In this document: piece by piece, positions 46,010 through 57,074 of the stretch
Position numbering within the stretch: the first letter of the stretch is position 1
How the letters are laid out: every line of letters starts with the position of its first letter
From: Tetmemena sp. SeJ-2015
Taxonomy: Eukaryota; Ciliophora; Spirotrichea; Sporadotrichida; Oxytrichidae
Assembly (NCBI GenBank): GCA_027382625.1
Contig: JAJKFJ010021879.1
Span: 54,830-118,829, forward strand
Reading direction: 5' to 3'
Length of the DNA: 64,000 bases
The notes under the pieces: generated by a model
What the model was told of the DNA's origin: nothing
What the model saw: only the letters and a program-made list of their open reading frames with translations
Databases searched by the model: none
Made by a program: the position numbers and the translations under genes

Positions 46010-47600
46010 TCAAATTAACATGATTTTTATTAAATAATTGAAAGAAAAATCAAATAGAAATATAGTTATAACTTAATTATAATGAATAGTAAATTTTTTG
46101 ATATCATTCTGGAAGCTTCTGAGGAATAATTTGAGTCAGACTGACTGAGATCTTAAGGACGAGTAACAATGATTTTAGGATGTCCTCTAGGCCTCCCTAG
46201 TTCCTCATCATATTCATCTTTGTCTCCAGATATAATTTGAAGATTGCGTCTCAGTTACTCATTTTATCATTTATAAAAAGCTAATTACTCCTCTTTCTTT
46301 TGCTCCTCTAATTTGACTCTGTCATACATAGATTATTTCTAGTCATTCTTCCGACCTGACCTTAAATTAGATTAGGCAGATTACCTGATTTATCTTTGGC
46401 TCTAGTCCAGCTAAAAGAATTGTCTCTTGATATCCTAAATGGAAGTCTCATTTTAGTCAGAGAGATACTTGTAGCTTTCTATCGAGTCAAACAACTTAGT
46501 GAAATATATATCCTCCAAGTCACTATTTTTCCAATCTTCTACTTTTATGGCGTTCTAAGTCATAAACCGATAAAAGTTCTCCTCCTGCTAATTTAGAACA
46601 GCTTCAAAGTGCTTATGATTTTGAGCAATGAACTTCATAATCTTTATTTCTATTTCATTCTTAGCCAAGGCATCTTTCATATTTGCAAAAGCATTTTTAC
46701 AAAAGTCGTCAGCTAAATAGTTCTAGGTCATTCCCAAAGACTGATCTTCACTTATTTGAGTTTGACTATAGGAATTTTAGAATACTGCAAGCTTCTCGAT
46801 TTACTTATGATTCAGCTCAAATAGCTACACTAACACACGGGCAGGCATATGAGCTACTTCGCATAATAAACTATAATAAAATTGTGATTGTTGGAAAACT
46901 GTAGACCATCTATCCATTCAAGTGATGGTGCTCGAAAGACACCACAGAACAGTAGTGCTTATTTCTCTAAATCAAAGTGTGCAGGTCATTATCGAGGATC
47001 TTATGGAGTACATCTTTTTAAATTGAGGCTTCAGACATCAATAGATCCGGATTGAGTTATTCATCAAAGTAAGTTGGGAAGTAGAATAAGTATTCAAGGA
47101 TGGCATTATTCGCATTTAAGTTCAAATTGCTCAATACCCTCATTTGTACTGGTTTAAGGAATCTAATATCCAAAGGATTAATCAGCTTTTAGTTTCCTTA
47201 TAGACTTTGAGTGGACTAAATGGCTTGTATTTAATGAGTTGAGGTATCTATCAGCATCTCTTAATCTTGTTATTCAGATTGCTAATTCGACTTCTAGTTA
47301 TTTTAAGTATTGCTGTTTTATTACTCTGATAAATCCTCCATTTCAATATCACATGGTTTTTGCGCGATAAATTAATTGTACTCGTCTACAATTGAGCCAG
47401 GCAAAATGAATAAACTTGAGTAGATTTTTCATATCACTTTGTACATTATCTTCAGGGTCAGATTCACCTGGATTACCTTCTTCACCATCATCATCATTTT
47501 CATTTTATACTTCAAGAAGCCGAAGGAAATCATCTTATTCTTCATACTATCTCTCATTGCGATTATTTAGAGAGTTTAGATCTTGACTTTGCTAATCCAT
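46010..47600 (-). CDS. Unknown protein, acidic N-terminus and helical body
   Basis: ATG 47598-47600 (MDQQSQDLNSLNNRNERQYE), acidic Asp/Glu-rich residues 30-60, a Gln/Asn run with many TAA/TAG codons, then INPLDIRFLKPVQMRVLSNL and AILEYLFYFPTYFDEQLNP near 47090-47040, a helical region (NAFANMKDALAKNEIEIKIM near 46680) and a basic end with GRPRGHPKIIV near 46175. One-base slip near 47425. The frame stays open to TGA 46006-46008, which overlaps the ATG of the next gene; the true end may be earlier. Some resemblance in style to chromatin or phosphatase-regulatory proteins but nothing firm. Confidence 0.55.
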
Positions 47601-47857
47601 GATTGTTTATTTCAAATTATTTATTTCTCTCAACAGTTATCCGCTCAAATAATGAAAGAGAGAGGAGTGATATTGTGGGATGTAATCTTGTGGATATCTT
47701 GAATCTTAACTCCGTGATGCCTTGTAATTCTGTACTGAACATTAAAGATATATTCTCCCACTAAAATTTGAAGATAATTTAAGTCATTATTTTTATATTT
47801 TGAGCAATAATAATTAAATTCTAGAAGTCAAAAGAAAATGCATCTCTTGCTAAGTAC

Positions 47858-48698
47858 ATGCATAAAACCTCAGGTCTCTACCTCAAGAGATCCATGGGAG
47901 CTTCTCTCAGATGCTTCTCTGAGGGTGGATGCCCCAACGCCTGGATGTACGCAGTCAAGGCCAGAGTCCAGCACCCTGCTCCCAAGTTCGAGGGCATGTC
48001 ATGGCACGTTGATCAGTTCAAGAAGATTTCACTCGATGACTACAAGGGCAAGTATGTGGTGCTCTTCTTCTATCCCCTTGACTTCACTTTCGTGTGCCCC
48101 ACTGAGATCATTGAGTTCAGCGACAAGTCAGATGACTTCAGAAAGAATGGTAAGTCTATTCAAAGCCAATTTTATAATGACTATCATCACTTGATAAGAA
48201 TGGATTCTCTAGCAGACGAGAGTTTTACATCCATATTTAGAAGATATGCATTAAATGGCTTATAAATTGATAACTAATTAACTGTTTTAGGTGCTGAGGT
48301 GATTGCCTGCTCAATTGACTCTCACTTCACTCACTAGGAGTTCGCAAAGAAGCCCCGTGAACAGGGAGGACTCGGAGGCATGAAGATCCCCATGCTCGCT
48401 GACCTCACCAAGCAAATTGGAAAGGACTTACGGTTGCCTCACCAAGGATGATGCTCTTCACATGAGAGCTACTTACATCATCGACGGCAACGGAGTCCTC
48501 CGCCACTTCCAAGTTAACGACTTGCCAGTTGGCAGAAACGTTGACGAGATCCTCAGACTCGTGCAAGCATTCCAACACGCAGACAAGAACGGAGAAGTGT
48601 GCCCCAGCAAGTGGAAGCCAGGCTCCGCAGCTATGGACCCCAACCACAACTCCGACAAGACCCTCAAGTATTGGAAGAAGGAGCACGCATCTCACTGA
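47858..48698 (+). CDS. Typical 2-Cys peroxiredoxin, mitochondrial type
   Basis: Thiol peroxidase reducing H2O2. ATG 47858 begins a basic leader ([18 protein letters not shown]). Mature part has [20 protein letters not shown] with the peroxidatic Cys (near 48097), [10 protein letters not shown], the GGLGGMKIP loop and the resolving Cys in NGEVCPSKW (near 48600); the C-terminus ends [12 protein letters not shown] 48696-48698. Intron 48150-48290. Presence of GGLGG and the extended C-terminal YW helix suggests the overoxidation-sensitive class. An extra T at about 48428 (KD|YGCLTK) breaks the frame once. Only one reassigned Gln codon. Confidence 0.93.
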
Positions 48699-48879
48699 GT
48701 TTGAGTGCGTTTTTAACATAAGTATTGAATTATCTGCTTCCAAACAGAGTTTATTTTAAGCATTGTTTAAACTCGCCTTAAAATTACATTCAAATTTAAT
48801 ATTACTACTCCGATAATAGATGTGATAGCATTTTTATTTATAGAATTCAAATTAAAAGGAGTGCTTAATTCTTCAAACA

Positions 48880-50693
48880 ATGTCTTAGAACAAATAAATT
48901 GCGTCCTTGTAATGCAATACCAGAGCTCCAAATCTCACTTTATCAAATGCAAAATCTCCTACTTAAGCCTAAATGGGAAGTTAATATTCAATTTATAATA
49001 ACAAACACTTAGGTCTCCCTCCCACCTCAAACTTAAAGGAAAAGAAGAAGTCTAAAAGTAGGTTTAATTAATCAGCTCTCCTAAAAGCAAAAGAAGGAAA
49101 TGTGACTCCAGATCTTACATCTAATCAAGGACTACTTAAAGTCGTTCTTAGTGAAATCTTGAGGAATGTCAAAGGTCTACAAGGCCTATTCTGCTCTAAC
49201 TGCAGTTTAAAAGGTGGCTAGATCTTCTTAAATCTGCAAAATTTGGTGATGTAGGCTTTAGAGATTTATCAACTAGAAAGGCATTAGAAGTAATAAGAGT
49301 AATTTTCAACGAGTGGCCCTTTAGAGAAAGAACAACTATATTCATTTCCTGATTCGCAATCGTGCTATCGCAATACTTATCTGGATTAAAACATTGATGA
49401 AGTGTAGCTCAGTGATGAGAAAAAGAGGAAGAGACAGCTTTAGAACTAAAATAAAAAGGTTTCTCATAATGTCTATCAGGATTTGGAAGTTGAGGAATTA
49501 TCAGAAAGTGACATTAGCTTTGAGGGACTAAAATAAACCCATGACAACATAAATAACAAGCTACAGTACACCTCGCTTGCTTTGGCTAACAAGAGCGAAA
49601 TGATGTTTCATCAGGATCTCCAACTTCTCTCAACCAAAAAGGGAAGAAGCTTCATAAAGCCTTAAGAGATGTTTTCGTTCAATGACGAAGATATTCTGAT
49701 CTCAAATAGAGTAAATACAAATACTCAACTGCTACATCTCCACACCCTCTCTTCAAATCATCTCAAGAATGAAGGTCTCAGAGTCAATAAAGCATCAGAC
49801 TACTTTAGTAGCAGCTAAGTTAAAGCTCGCTCTGACTAAGTAGTAAATGAAAATGACTACTGGACTCTGTCGAGGCCTGCAGAAGGAACAAGCGCTGAAA
49901 AGGAAAATTAATTGAAGAATGATTAGTACTTCAAGCAAAGTGGCAAAAAGTAAATTCTAGGGTTATCAGATTCGAGAATTTCATCCACCGAGTTTATATT
50001 CGATTAGGTGACAGAATAGAACTAGCCAGAAATAGATTAAATAGATATTGAAAATGTGAGAGTCTCTACAATCCAAGGAGATGTCCAAAAGCCACTTAAG
50101 AATTTGGACTTAGTTGAGCAGTAAACCAGACATTAAAATCTGATATAGAATAGCTAGAGAGATCTTATTAATGTGAAATAGTTGAAAATTGAGGGCATAC
50201 ATGTGTTAATTTCATACATAAATTATCTTAATTAGGCAATGATTTCTATTCTCAAACGTAAAGTGGAGTATCAGGATACAAACTCCATTATCTTCCTTTG
50301 GCAGTTACTATGGACAGTTCTTAAAAGTCTTACCTTTAATAAAGCACAGCCAATCCTGCTAGTCTTAAATTATTCAGAAGTGCTACAGCTTTAGAATTAA
50401 GCAAGTAGAATAGAGCTATGAAAGATAGCTAGAACGAATAGATGCCATAGAAACTGTTAAGAGATATCAGCAATGAAAGGCCAGTGAGTTATCGGTATGA
50501 TAGGAAAAAGTATAGTCAATATACTAAGAGCGCTATCTCTTGCTATTTTGATGATGAGAGCTGCGGTAGTAGTGCTCGATCTAGACCTAGCGACTAATTA
50601 AGAGGCAATGCAACGGGATAAGACTTTGACTAGAGGAGAAACTACAACAACAATTCAACTATGGAATTTATCTAAAATCAAAAGCTTATTTGA
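48880..50693 (+). CDS. Unknown protein, about 590 aa
   Basis: ATG 48880, short first exon, 36-bp GT..AG intron (48984-49019 region), then a long frame with many TAA/TAG Gln codons: a Lys-rich start (NLKEKKKSKSRF), CSNC in GLFCSNCSLKGG, an acidic stretch (EVEELSESDISFEG), ENDYWTLSRPAEGTSAEKEN, and after a frame change near 50340 a Ser/Tyr/Arg-rich C-terminus (NERPVSYRYDRKKYSQYTKS) to TGA 50691-50693. No domain recognised. The lack of hydrophobic segments argues for a soluble, largely disordered protein. Confidence 0.6.
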
Positions 50694-50807
50694 TAGTTTG
50701 TTGAGCTTTAATGAATTAAGTTTGAAATAAGAGATGTATAAGTGCGTGAAAAGTATATTTAATTGTTAATCTTGCTGTAAAATTGGAGTTATGATTATAG
50801 ATAAGTG

Positions 50808-52553
50808 TCAAACATTCAAATTCAAACCTTGACTCTGCTGCTTCGGGCTTTTCTTTATGTAGTTCATTTGATTTAACCAGTATCCTATGTATTCATATAT
50901 AAACTCGTACTAACTAAGGACTTGGACCATGCAGTATCTCTATTCTCTTAATCTCCTGACCACACCAAATACTGAAATTCTCGGTTCGATTACCTCTTTC
51001 TCTTCTATTGATAGTAACTGGAACTAATTATTTTGTATCAGCAGCTCTCTGTTCTTATAAAGCTTCTCAAGGGCGAGTTGAATGTTATAAATAGCCAGGA
51101 TGGTTCCAGTTCTGCCTATGCCCGCACTGCAGTGGACTACTATTTTGTTTTCAAGATTATTTGATAAAGAGAGCTTGTGATGCTCACGGATAAAATCCAG
51201 GATCATCGATACTATTTTAAAATCCGAGGACTCTGGAGCTCCGTAGTCAGGCCAGGCTAGATACTACAGGTGAACTAAGTATCCTCTCGCTCGAGGTTTC
51301 AAGATTAACGATACGTATTTTCCTAAGCAGCAGATTAGGGAAGATTTGCTCTGAAGAAAGTAAGGAGACAGAGAGACTGCTATCATCATAGTCGAATTGC
51401 TCTTCTATCTCTAAAAAATAAAATAAAAACATTCAACCACCTCTATTGGCCAGTACTAATCACATTTCGTCTGTCCATTTTCCTTTACGCAGCAAAGCAT
51501 GACGAGCAACTGTACTTATTCCTGATCAATCATTCTCCAGAAGTTCTCTCTTGTTATAGGAAGTGGGCCTTAAGTTGCGATGAATAATTAATCATTCTAG
51601 TGGGTTGAAGTGTTAATATAATTTGCGTTAATGTACGAGTCTAAGATATCTGCGTTTCTCTAAGCAAGTCTCACTCTTGTGTGCTTGAATTGTATAATAC
51701 ATACATAGGTTATAAAAATGGTCTTATCTTCTGATATCTATTGAACTTGGAGCTCTCTTTCTCATAAGCCTCTTGGTTATTATCATGCTCTTTTGTCTCA
51801 GTAAGTTTTCTTACTAGCCTGAACTCAGTTTCTAAGTCTCTTAGTTTACTTTCCAACTCAAACCTTTCGAGGGTGATGCCTCCTTCAATTAGCTGTACTT
51901 TCTCGTTCCTTAACACCCACTTGTAGGACATGTCTTAAGAAGGCTCTGGCCTTCAATCAGAGCATAAGGAATAGACAGACTTCCTCTTCCTTTCTTACTG
52001 ACTCTCGAGCTTATTATACAATGAATTGTGATTATTTATTTTTTAAGCCCTCACTTTGATTGAGGTGGCCACTCTAACTGCTCCTTTCGCTTGATTTCAA
52101 ATCAAAGTGCTTCTTATTGCTAGAATCCGCACTTTCACTTACTATAGGCTGGAAGTTGTTGCTGCCGCTTGGATTAAATACAGCCTTCTCAAACTGCTCT
52201 GCTATATTGATCTTCTGGTATTTAGAGGTCATGACTGCTGGGCGCATTTGGAATTGCTTGGTTTCCTCTTTCAGCTCATTAAAGGTTTGTCCTGCTTCCT
52301 TCCCGTTATTTGATTGCTTGTTCTTGCCAGTTTCATAGAAGCCAGTACCCCCAAACTCTTGAGCCTCGTCACTGGATCTCCTGTTTTGGCCTGCTGCCAT
52401 TTCTGAATCAGAGAGATGAACACTCGATGAATTTCGATGTGGCTGCTTTAGATTAGAAGGCTCGTTGTTATTGTCATCATCATCTGCCATCAGAGTAAGT
52501 TTCTTTTTATTCAAACTAAAACCTCCTCCAGAAGCCGCGCTCCCAAGTTTCAA
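50808..52553 (-). CDS. Classical protein tyrosine phosphatase with disordered N-terminus
   Basis: Start MKLGSAASGGGFSLNKKK (52551-52553), about 160 disordered residues rich in Ser, Asn, Gln and Asp, then a GT..AG gap leading to MSYKWVLRNEKVQLI (51931). The PTP domain shows FNRYQKIRPFKHTRVRL, INANYI, the WPD loop SLAWPDYGAPES (near 51240), and the signature HCSAGIGRTGT (near 51105; Cys and Arg present), ending in YIGYWLNQM and TGA 50808-50810. Two inserts are removed, pointers ATT and ATAGA. The N-terminal piece could be a separate gene with its own TGA at 51957; the 25-bp gap makes a single gene more likely. Confidence 0.85.
51404..51446 (-). other. IES (or short intron) in tyrosine phosphatase, pointer ATAGA
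   Basis: TCTAT on the plus strand at 51404-51408 and 51442-51446. Removing 38 bp gives YWPIEEQFDYDD in frame. A 32-bp GT..AG reading also restores frame with two extra residues, so the nature is not settled. Confidence 0.6.
51688..51719 (-). other. IES in tyrosine phosphatase, pointer ATT
   Basis: AAT on the plus strand at 51688-51690 and 51717-51719. Removing 29 bp gives NRYQKIRPFKHTRVRLAQRN, the normal PTP N-terminal motif, in frame. Confidence 0.8.
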
Positions 52554-52783
52554 TTTTTGAGTTTGAGAAATATAAAAATTAATTTCTTAAGCTAAATTTA
52601 TTTAACAAAACTATTGGCCAAATCTAATAGATCATAAATTTAAGCTCTAATTTTCGCACCAATAACCAATCATAATTTTAAGATGATGTGTGAGCATGAT
52701 ATTTAAAGAATCATTTATTTTCTTCGATAGCAAGTAATAATTTTACAGTGAATCTAGCTTATAAGATGAAGTGAATTGCTATT

Positions 52784-53251
52784 TCATATTTTTAAAAGAT
52801 CATCCAAAGTTTATCCATTATATATACTTCTCTTATGTTCAATATAAATTTATTGAGAAAACTTTTAGGAAGATTGCCCTTTTGCTCTTCTATTTGGTGG
52901 GGGAAGAGTCATGCCACCACTACCAGGTGATAGCTCTTCCTCCTCATCAGGTTCGCCTTTACTAAAGTCTTTGAGTTAAAGTTCTCTATTATTGCTACTA
53001 CTTTGATTTGGATAAGCAGCAGTTTGATCCTCCATGGTTTCATCATCATCGTCCAGAACCAAATTATTAAACTTGCTCTTCATCTAAAACTGCTGACTGG
53101 CACTGCTTGCATTTTATTGCTCTGAGGCAGATTAAGCGGTTTGAGGCTGGCTCTCATCATTTGCCTGGTCACTGGCGTCATCTTCAAAGCCAAAATTCAC
53201 TATGCACAAATTAATTTAAGTTAGATTTTTACATTTGAGGTTTTTCTTCAT
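52784..53251 (-). CDS. Small acidic protein
   Basis: ATG 53249-53251 (MKKNLKLNFGFEDDASDQ), 33-bp GT..AG intron (53200-53232), then Gln/Ser-rich and acidic residues (LVLDDDDETMEDQ, EPDEEEELSPGSGG), a Pro run and a basic C-terminus ending NGQTLDDLLKI, TGA 52784-52786. About 145 aa, no domain. Divergent to the next gene, 203 bp between starts. Confidence 0.6.
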
Positions 53252-53454
53252 CTTGGAACTCAGATTTAATTATTAATTTTGATTTATTAAATCGCAAAGT
53301 GCAATAGCATATTCATAAACAACTTTAATACACATCAATCAATTAAAGAGAGGGTGTGAGAGGACAAGACAATTAATTTAATAAGAATTTAGCACTAGAC
53401 GAATTGGAGTATTTATAATAGAAAATAAATTAGCAAGTCGCCAAGAATAATAAA

Positions 53455-53817
53455 ATGAACCCCATATTGAAGTGCTGCGGCTACTACTGCTCATCATATA
53501 TAATCAAGTATTTTAAATACTCATGCCTCTTAATTGTGGGCATAGTGTTCTTTGGCATCCTCATAGGCTTAATATAATCTCCATAGATAATTGAAATGAA
53601 TGATTATGAATCTAAGAATAAGTGGCTAGTTCGCAACTTCCCTCACGACACTGACTCAAAGGTAGACGCACTAATCATTGCCATCGTCGCAAATGCAGTC
53701 TGCTTTGTCTTATGTGTGGCGTGCCTAATGATGGGAGCATGCTCAGAGATGAAATAGAAGAGACAGCAAGAGCTAGAAGATGAAAACTTCGTCTTCGGTC
53801 TTACAAAGAATAAGTGA
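53455..53817 (+). CDS. Small two-helix membrane protein
   Basis: 121 codons, ATG 53455 to TGA 53815-53817, no intron. Two hydrophobic segments: residues 21-43 (SCLLIVGIVFFGILIGLI) and about 83-105 (ALIIAIVANAVCFVLCVACL), with a charged loop between (NDYESKNKWLVRNFPHDTDS). Cys-rich N-terminus (CCGYYC) may be palmitoylated. Polar C-terminus with KRQQELEDENFVFG. TAA/TAG encode three Gln. Not recognised; topology suggests both ends on the same side. Confidence 0.7.
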
Positions 53818-53973
53818 GTCATCTATCAAAAGTGCTTGTAATATGTACATTCAGCGACAAATATATAAGAGAATAAATATTTCTAAGTAGGACCTAGATC
53901 TATAGCAACCATTGATAGAGTGATTAGCACACATAGATTAACTTATAGTATCGTTTAAATTCGATTTTCTTAT

Positions 53974-55644
53974 TCACTTCTCAAAGAGAATAAGGAATTT
54001 TAAACTCTAAACAAGTGAATACCATTTATCAAAGGAGACCCATTTCTTAGAAGATCTCTTTATTAAGGATAAGCTCGGTTTCTCCGATTTAATCTTTCCT
54101 CTATTACTTCTCTTTGGCGATCTCTTTATATTCCTCAGAGAGCTTATTTTCTGAGTTTTTCTCATCAGACTCTTTTCTTCTTCCCCAATTACGTTAGGCA
54201 ATTTAAGAGTCGCATAAATATTCTGATAGTTCATCTCATCTTACTCCTTGATTTCTTAATAAAGTTAAACTTTACTTTTCTGTGCTCTTTTTAGAACAGA
54301 TTCTTTATTGGACTATTAAGCCTTTATAGTAACTTCCTTGGACTTTTATATAAGCTCAAGCTGTTACCTCTCTATTTCTTATTCTTGCTTTCTTCTCTCA
54401 ACTTCTGCCTTCGCTTCATCAATGATAGCCAGCTATTCAAAATTTCTATTATCTTTGATCTTAATGTCTCCTGATTGATCTACTCTGAAAGATGCAGCGA
54501 AGACCTTAAAAGTTTGAGCTTAGCTTTATCTCATCTTCATGTCATCCAACAATGCATAGTCTCTTTTTCTCAGTCTATCTAAAAAGGATTCTTCTTAATT
54601 ATAGCTCTCTATAGTGTTTTATTTCTCAAGTTACTTCTCTTTAGCTTGCTAAATGAGCAAATTTCTATTCACAATGTCATCATTAAGTTTCTTCTCTTTC
54701 TGTCTGCGGATAAGCTGCTCTTAAAAGCTCTCCATCCTTTCATACTCCTTAGGTCCATTTTTGAGATTGATATCTATGTCTTACTCAAGTTTCTATTGCA
54801 TCTACTTCCTCAGGTATTTTTATTGTATGACTTTCTACTGATAGTCCTTTAATTACTGCTTTTGCATGTTAACTTTTATTCTCTCTCTTTCTTCAGATGT
54901 CAATCTCTGATTTTCATGCTCTTAAAATGCTTGGATCTCTTTTTTACGTTGCTCCTTTTACTAACTTTGATTTTTATTATTCAAGGAGAGTTGCTCATTT
55001 AGTTCTTGTCTGTATTAAGAATAGAGACTATTTCTCTCCTACTTGTATATTAGCTCTTTCTAGTTTGCTTTGAGGATATTATAGGCCTCGACCATATTCC
55101 AAAGCTAGTCGTTTGACACTTTTTAAGGTGAGCTAATTAAACTTGAAAGCTTAGAATTCATGCTTTAAGTTTTACTCTAGCCAGTCATAGGTGGATCATT
55201 TTCCAAGGAGGAATTCACGAATGTTTTATTCGCAATCTTTATCACATCATAGACAGAAGGTCTTCCTAAATGCGGGGGTATATTTAAATCTCCAGATGGA
55301 CTCAGATAGGTGGATGGCTCTTATTCTTTGGGATAGTATGTCTTTAAATTAGTGGAAGCTTAACTTGCTTTCTCAGGAGTAAAGGGATTTTGCAGATAGT
55401 TGGTGTAGTTCTATTTTATCATTTGAATGGTTAAAGCGGGATGGGATTTCACCTCCCGTGCTGAATTTTAATCCTATGAGGCACTTAAGCCATCTCTAGA
55501 GAGCATCAAAGATTTAAGTTTGCTATAATTGGCAGGAGTTTATGGAGAGTTGAAACTTTGACTTAGTGTCTGCTGAACTTGTTTGTAGTCATAAATGGGA
55601 CCTAGTTGCTTAGTTTGCATGCCAGGCACATTTAAATCCACCAT
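53974..55644 (-). CDS. Gln-rich coiled-coil protein, about 556 aa
   Basis: One frame of 557 codons, ATG 55642-55644 (MVDLNVPGMQTKQLGPIYDY) to TGA 53974-53976, with more than fifty TAA/TAG Gln codons, the densest use of the reassigned code in the window. The first 200 residues are Pro/Ser/Asn-rich; from LWNMVEAYNILKANQKEL on it is coiled coil (RQELNEQLSLNNK, EYERMESFQEQLIRRQKEK, EAKAEVERRKQEQEIER), ending in a basic tail (KRSPKRSNRGKIKSEK). Upstream to about 56000 another open stretch (IFDQIEDEISQQLKEQSLNA, SPSIFRSPFLKSL) on the same strand may be a 5' exon. The character suggests a cytoskeletal or basal-body protein. Confidence 0.7.
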
Positions 55645-56506
55645 CTGTCTGTAATATAATAGTACTTATATGCTATGACATTTTGATTATATTCTTTCTA
55701 GAGATCTGTTTATGCCTCAGCTATGTGTGACTCTAAGTTTCTGGACTTTAATACCTTGTTCCTTTAATCCTTTGAGGGAACATTGACACTGTTGTTTCTG
55801 TAATGGAAAGTTTTCTAGGTCTGCTGCTAATCTTCACCTCGCTAAGGAGATATTGAGTTTTAAATGTTTGTATTCAGGCTTTTCAAGAAAGGAGATCTAA
55901 AAATGCTTGGAGATGCTAAATGATTTGGAGTTCTTTTATTCAAAGTAGCATTTAGGCTCTATTCCTTAAGCTGTTAGCTTATTTCATCTTCTATCTGATC
56001 AAATATTGCCAAGATTCAAGTTTAAATTAATTTCAATAGATAAAAGGAAATGTCGAAAATTATATCTAAGTTAAATACTTGGGGATCTATTTACTGGCGA
56101 CCATTAATTTTCCTATTTACTATCTCTTTAACTACTTCTGCAACTTCTGGAGCTGATCCAAATTTAGAGCACATTTTCAAAACTAGTCTTTGTTGAAGTC
56201 TTAGCTTTACAGCACTGCTATTGGCTCTTGAAGCGTGGCCACTAAAAATTGAAGCAGAACTCTTTTCCTAAAAACTATCAAAGCTTCCATTCAAATGGTT
56301 AGCTTTAGATTCTATTCGAAAGATTAATTCCTATTTCTAAATCTACTATTGCTAGAAGGAAGAGCTTGCACTCTTGTCTATGAGCCAACTTAGCTTGATT
56401 ATTCTCGGGACTAAAATTTCAACAACGTGTTATTAATATATTCTATAATCTACACATTCTCTTCTAAAAACTTAATGCTATTATATCACCAGATCTTAGA
56501 ATCTCC

Positions 56507-56908
56507 TCAGGATTTAATATCTGCTTTTTTATAGGACTAAATGGTGTTGTAGTTTTATTCCTCGCGTTATTATTCTGGGAAGTGGCCTTTTTACTTTCTT
56601 ATTAATTTTGTTATTGTTGTTGAGATGATGAAGCCTAAGTAGAAACATGAAGCGGTGATTATCAGTTCCAGCTAGAGTTGGCTTATTTTTGCTGATCTTA
56701 GGATTTCAACATGATAGCTAGCAGCCCCACTGGAAGCAGCTCTCTTTTGGATAAATTACCTACTCTGGATCACTCTCTCTAGTTTGTCTTGCACTCTCTG
56801 CAAATTGGACTTGGTCTGAGATAGGATCTCACTCTACCTCGTATCTTAAGAGGAAGAGTGCAGCGACTTCCGATTTCTCAACTCTTATCTGAGCGCCTCA
56901 CTTAACAT
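56507..56908 (-). CDS. Small tail-anchored-type protein
   Basis: 134 codons, ATG 56906-56908 to TGA 56507-56509. N-terminal 75 residues are amphipathic/coiled coil (QTKSNLQRVQDKLERVIQSR), then one hydrophobic helix (LIITASCFYLGFIISTTI) near residues 88-105 and a basic, Gln-rich tail of about 27 residues. The layout recalls SNARE-like or Sec20-like proteins, but the tail after the helix is long and no SNARE motif is clear. Function unknown. Confidence 0.55.
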
Positions 56909-57074
56909 ACGTATAAAGGAAGTAATATTTATAATTATTATTATCGTAACTAAAATAAAAATAAAAAAGAGCATAATCATACTTACGCTACTACACTACG
57001 TCAAAGTAAGAACTACTCAGTATGTGTGGAATGAATTTGATTTTTTGAAGAATAGATAATTTTAATCAAAAGTT

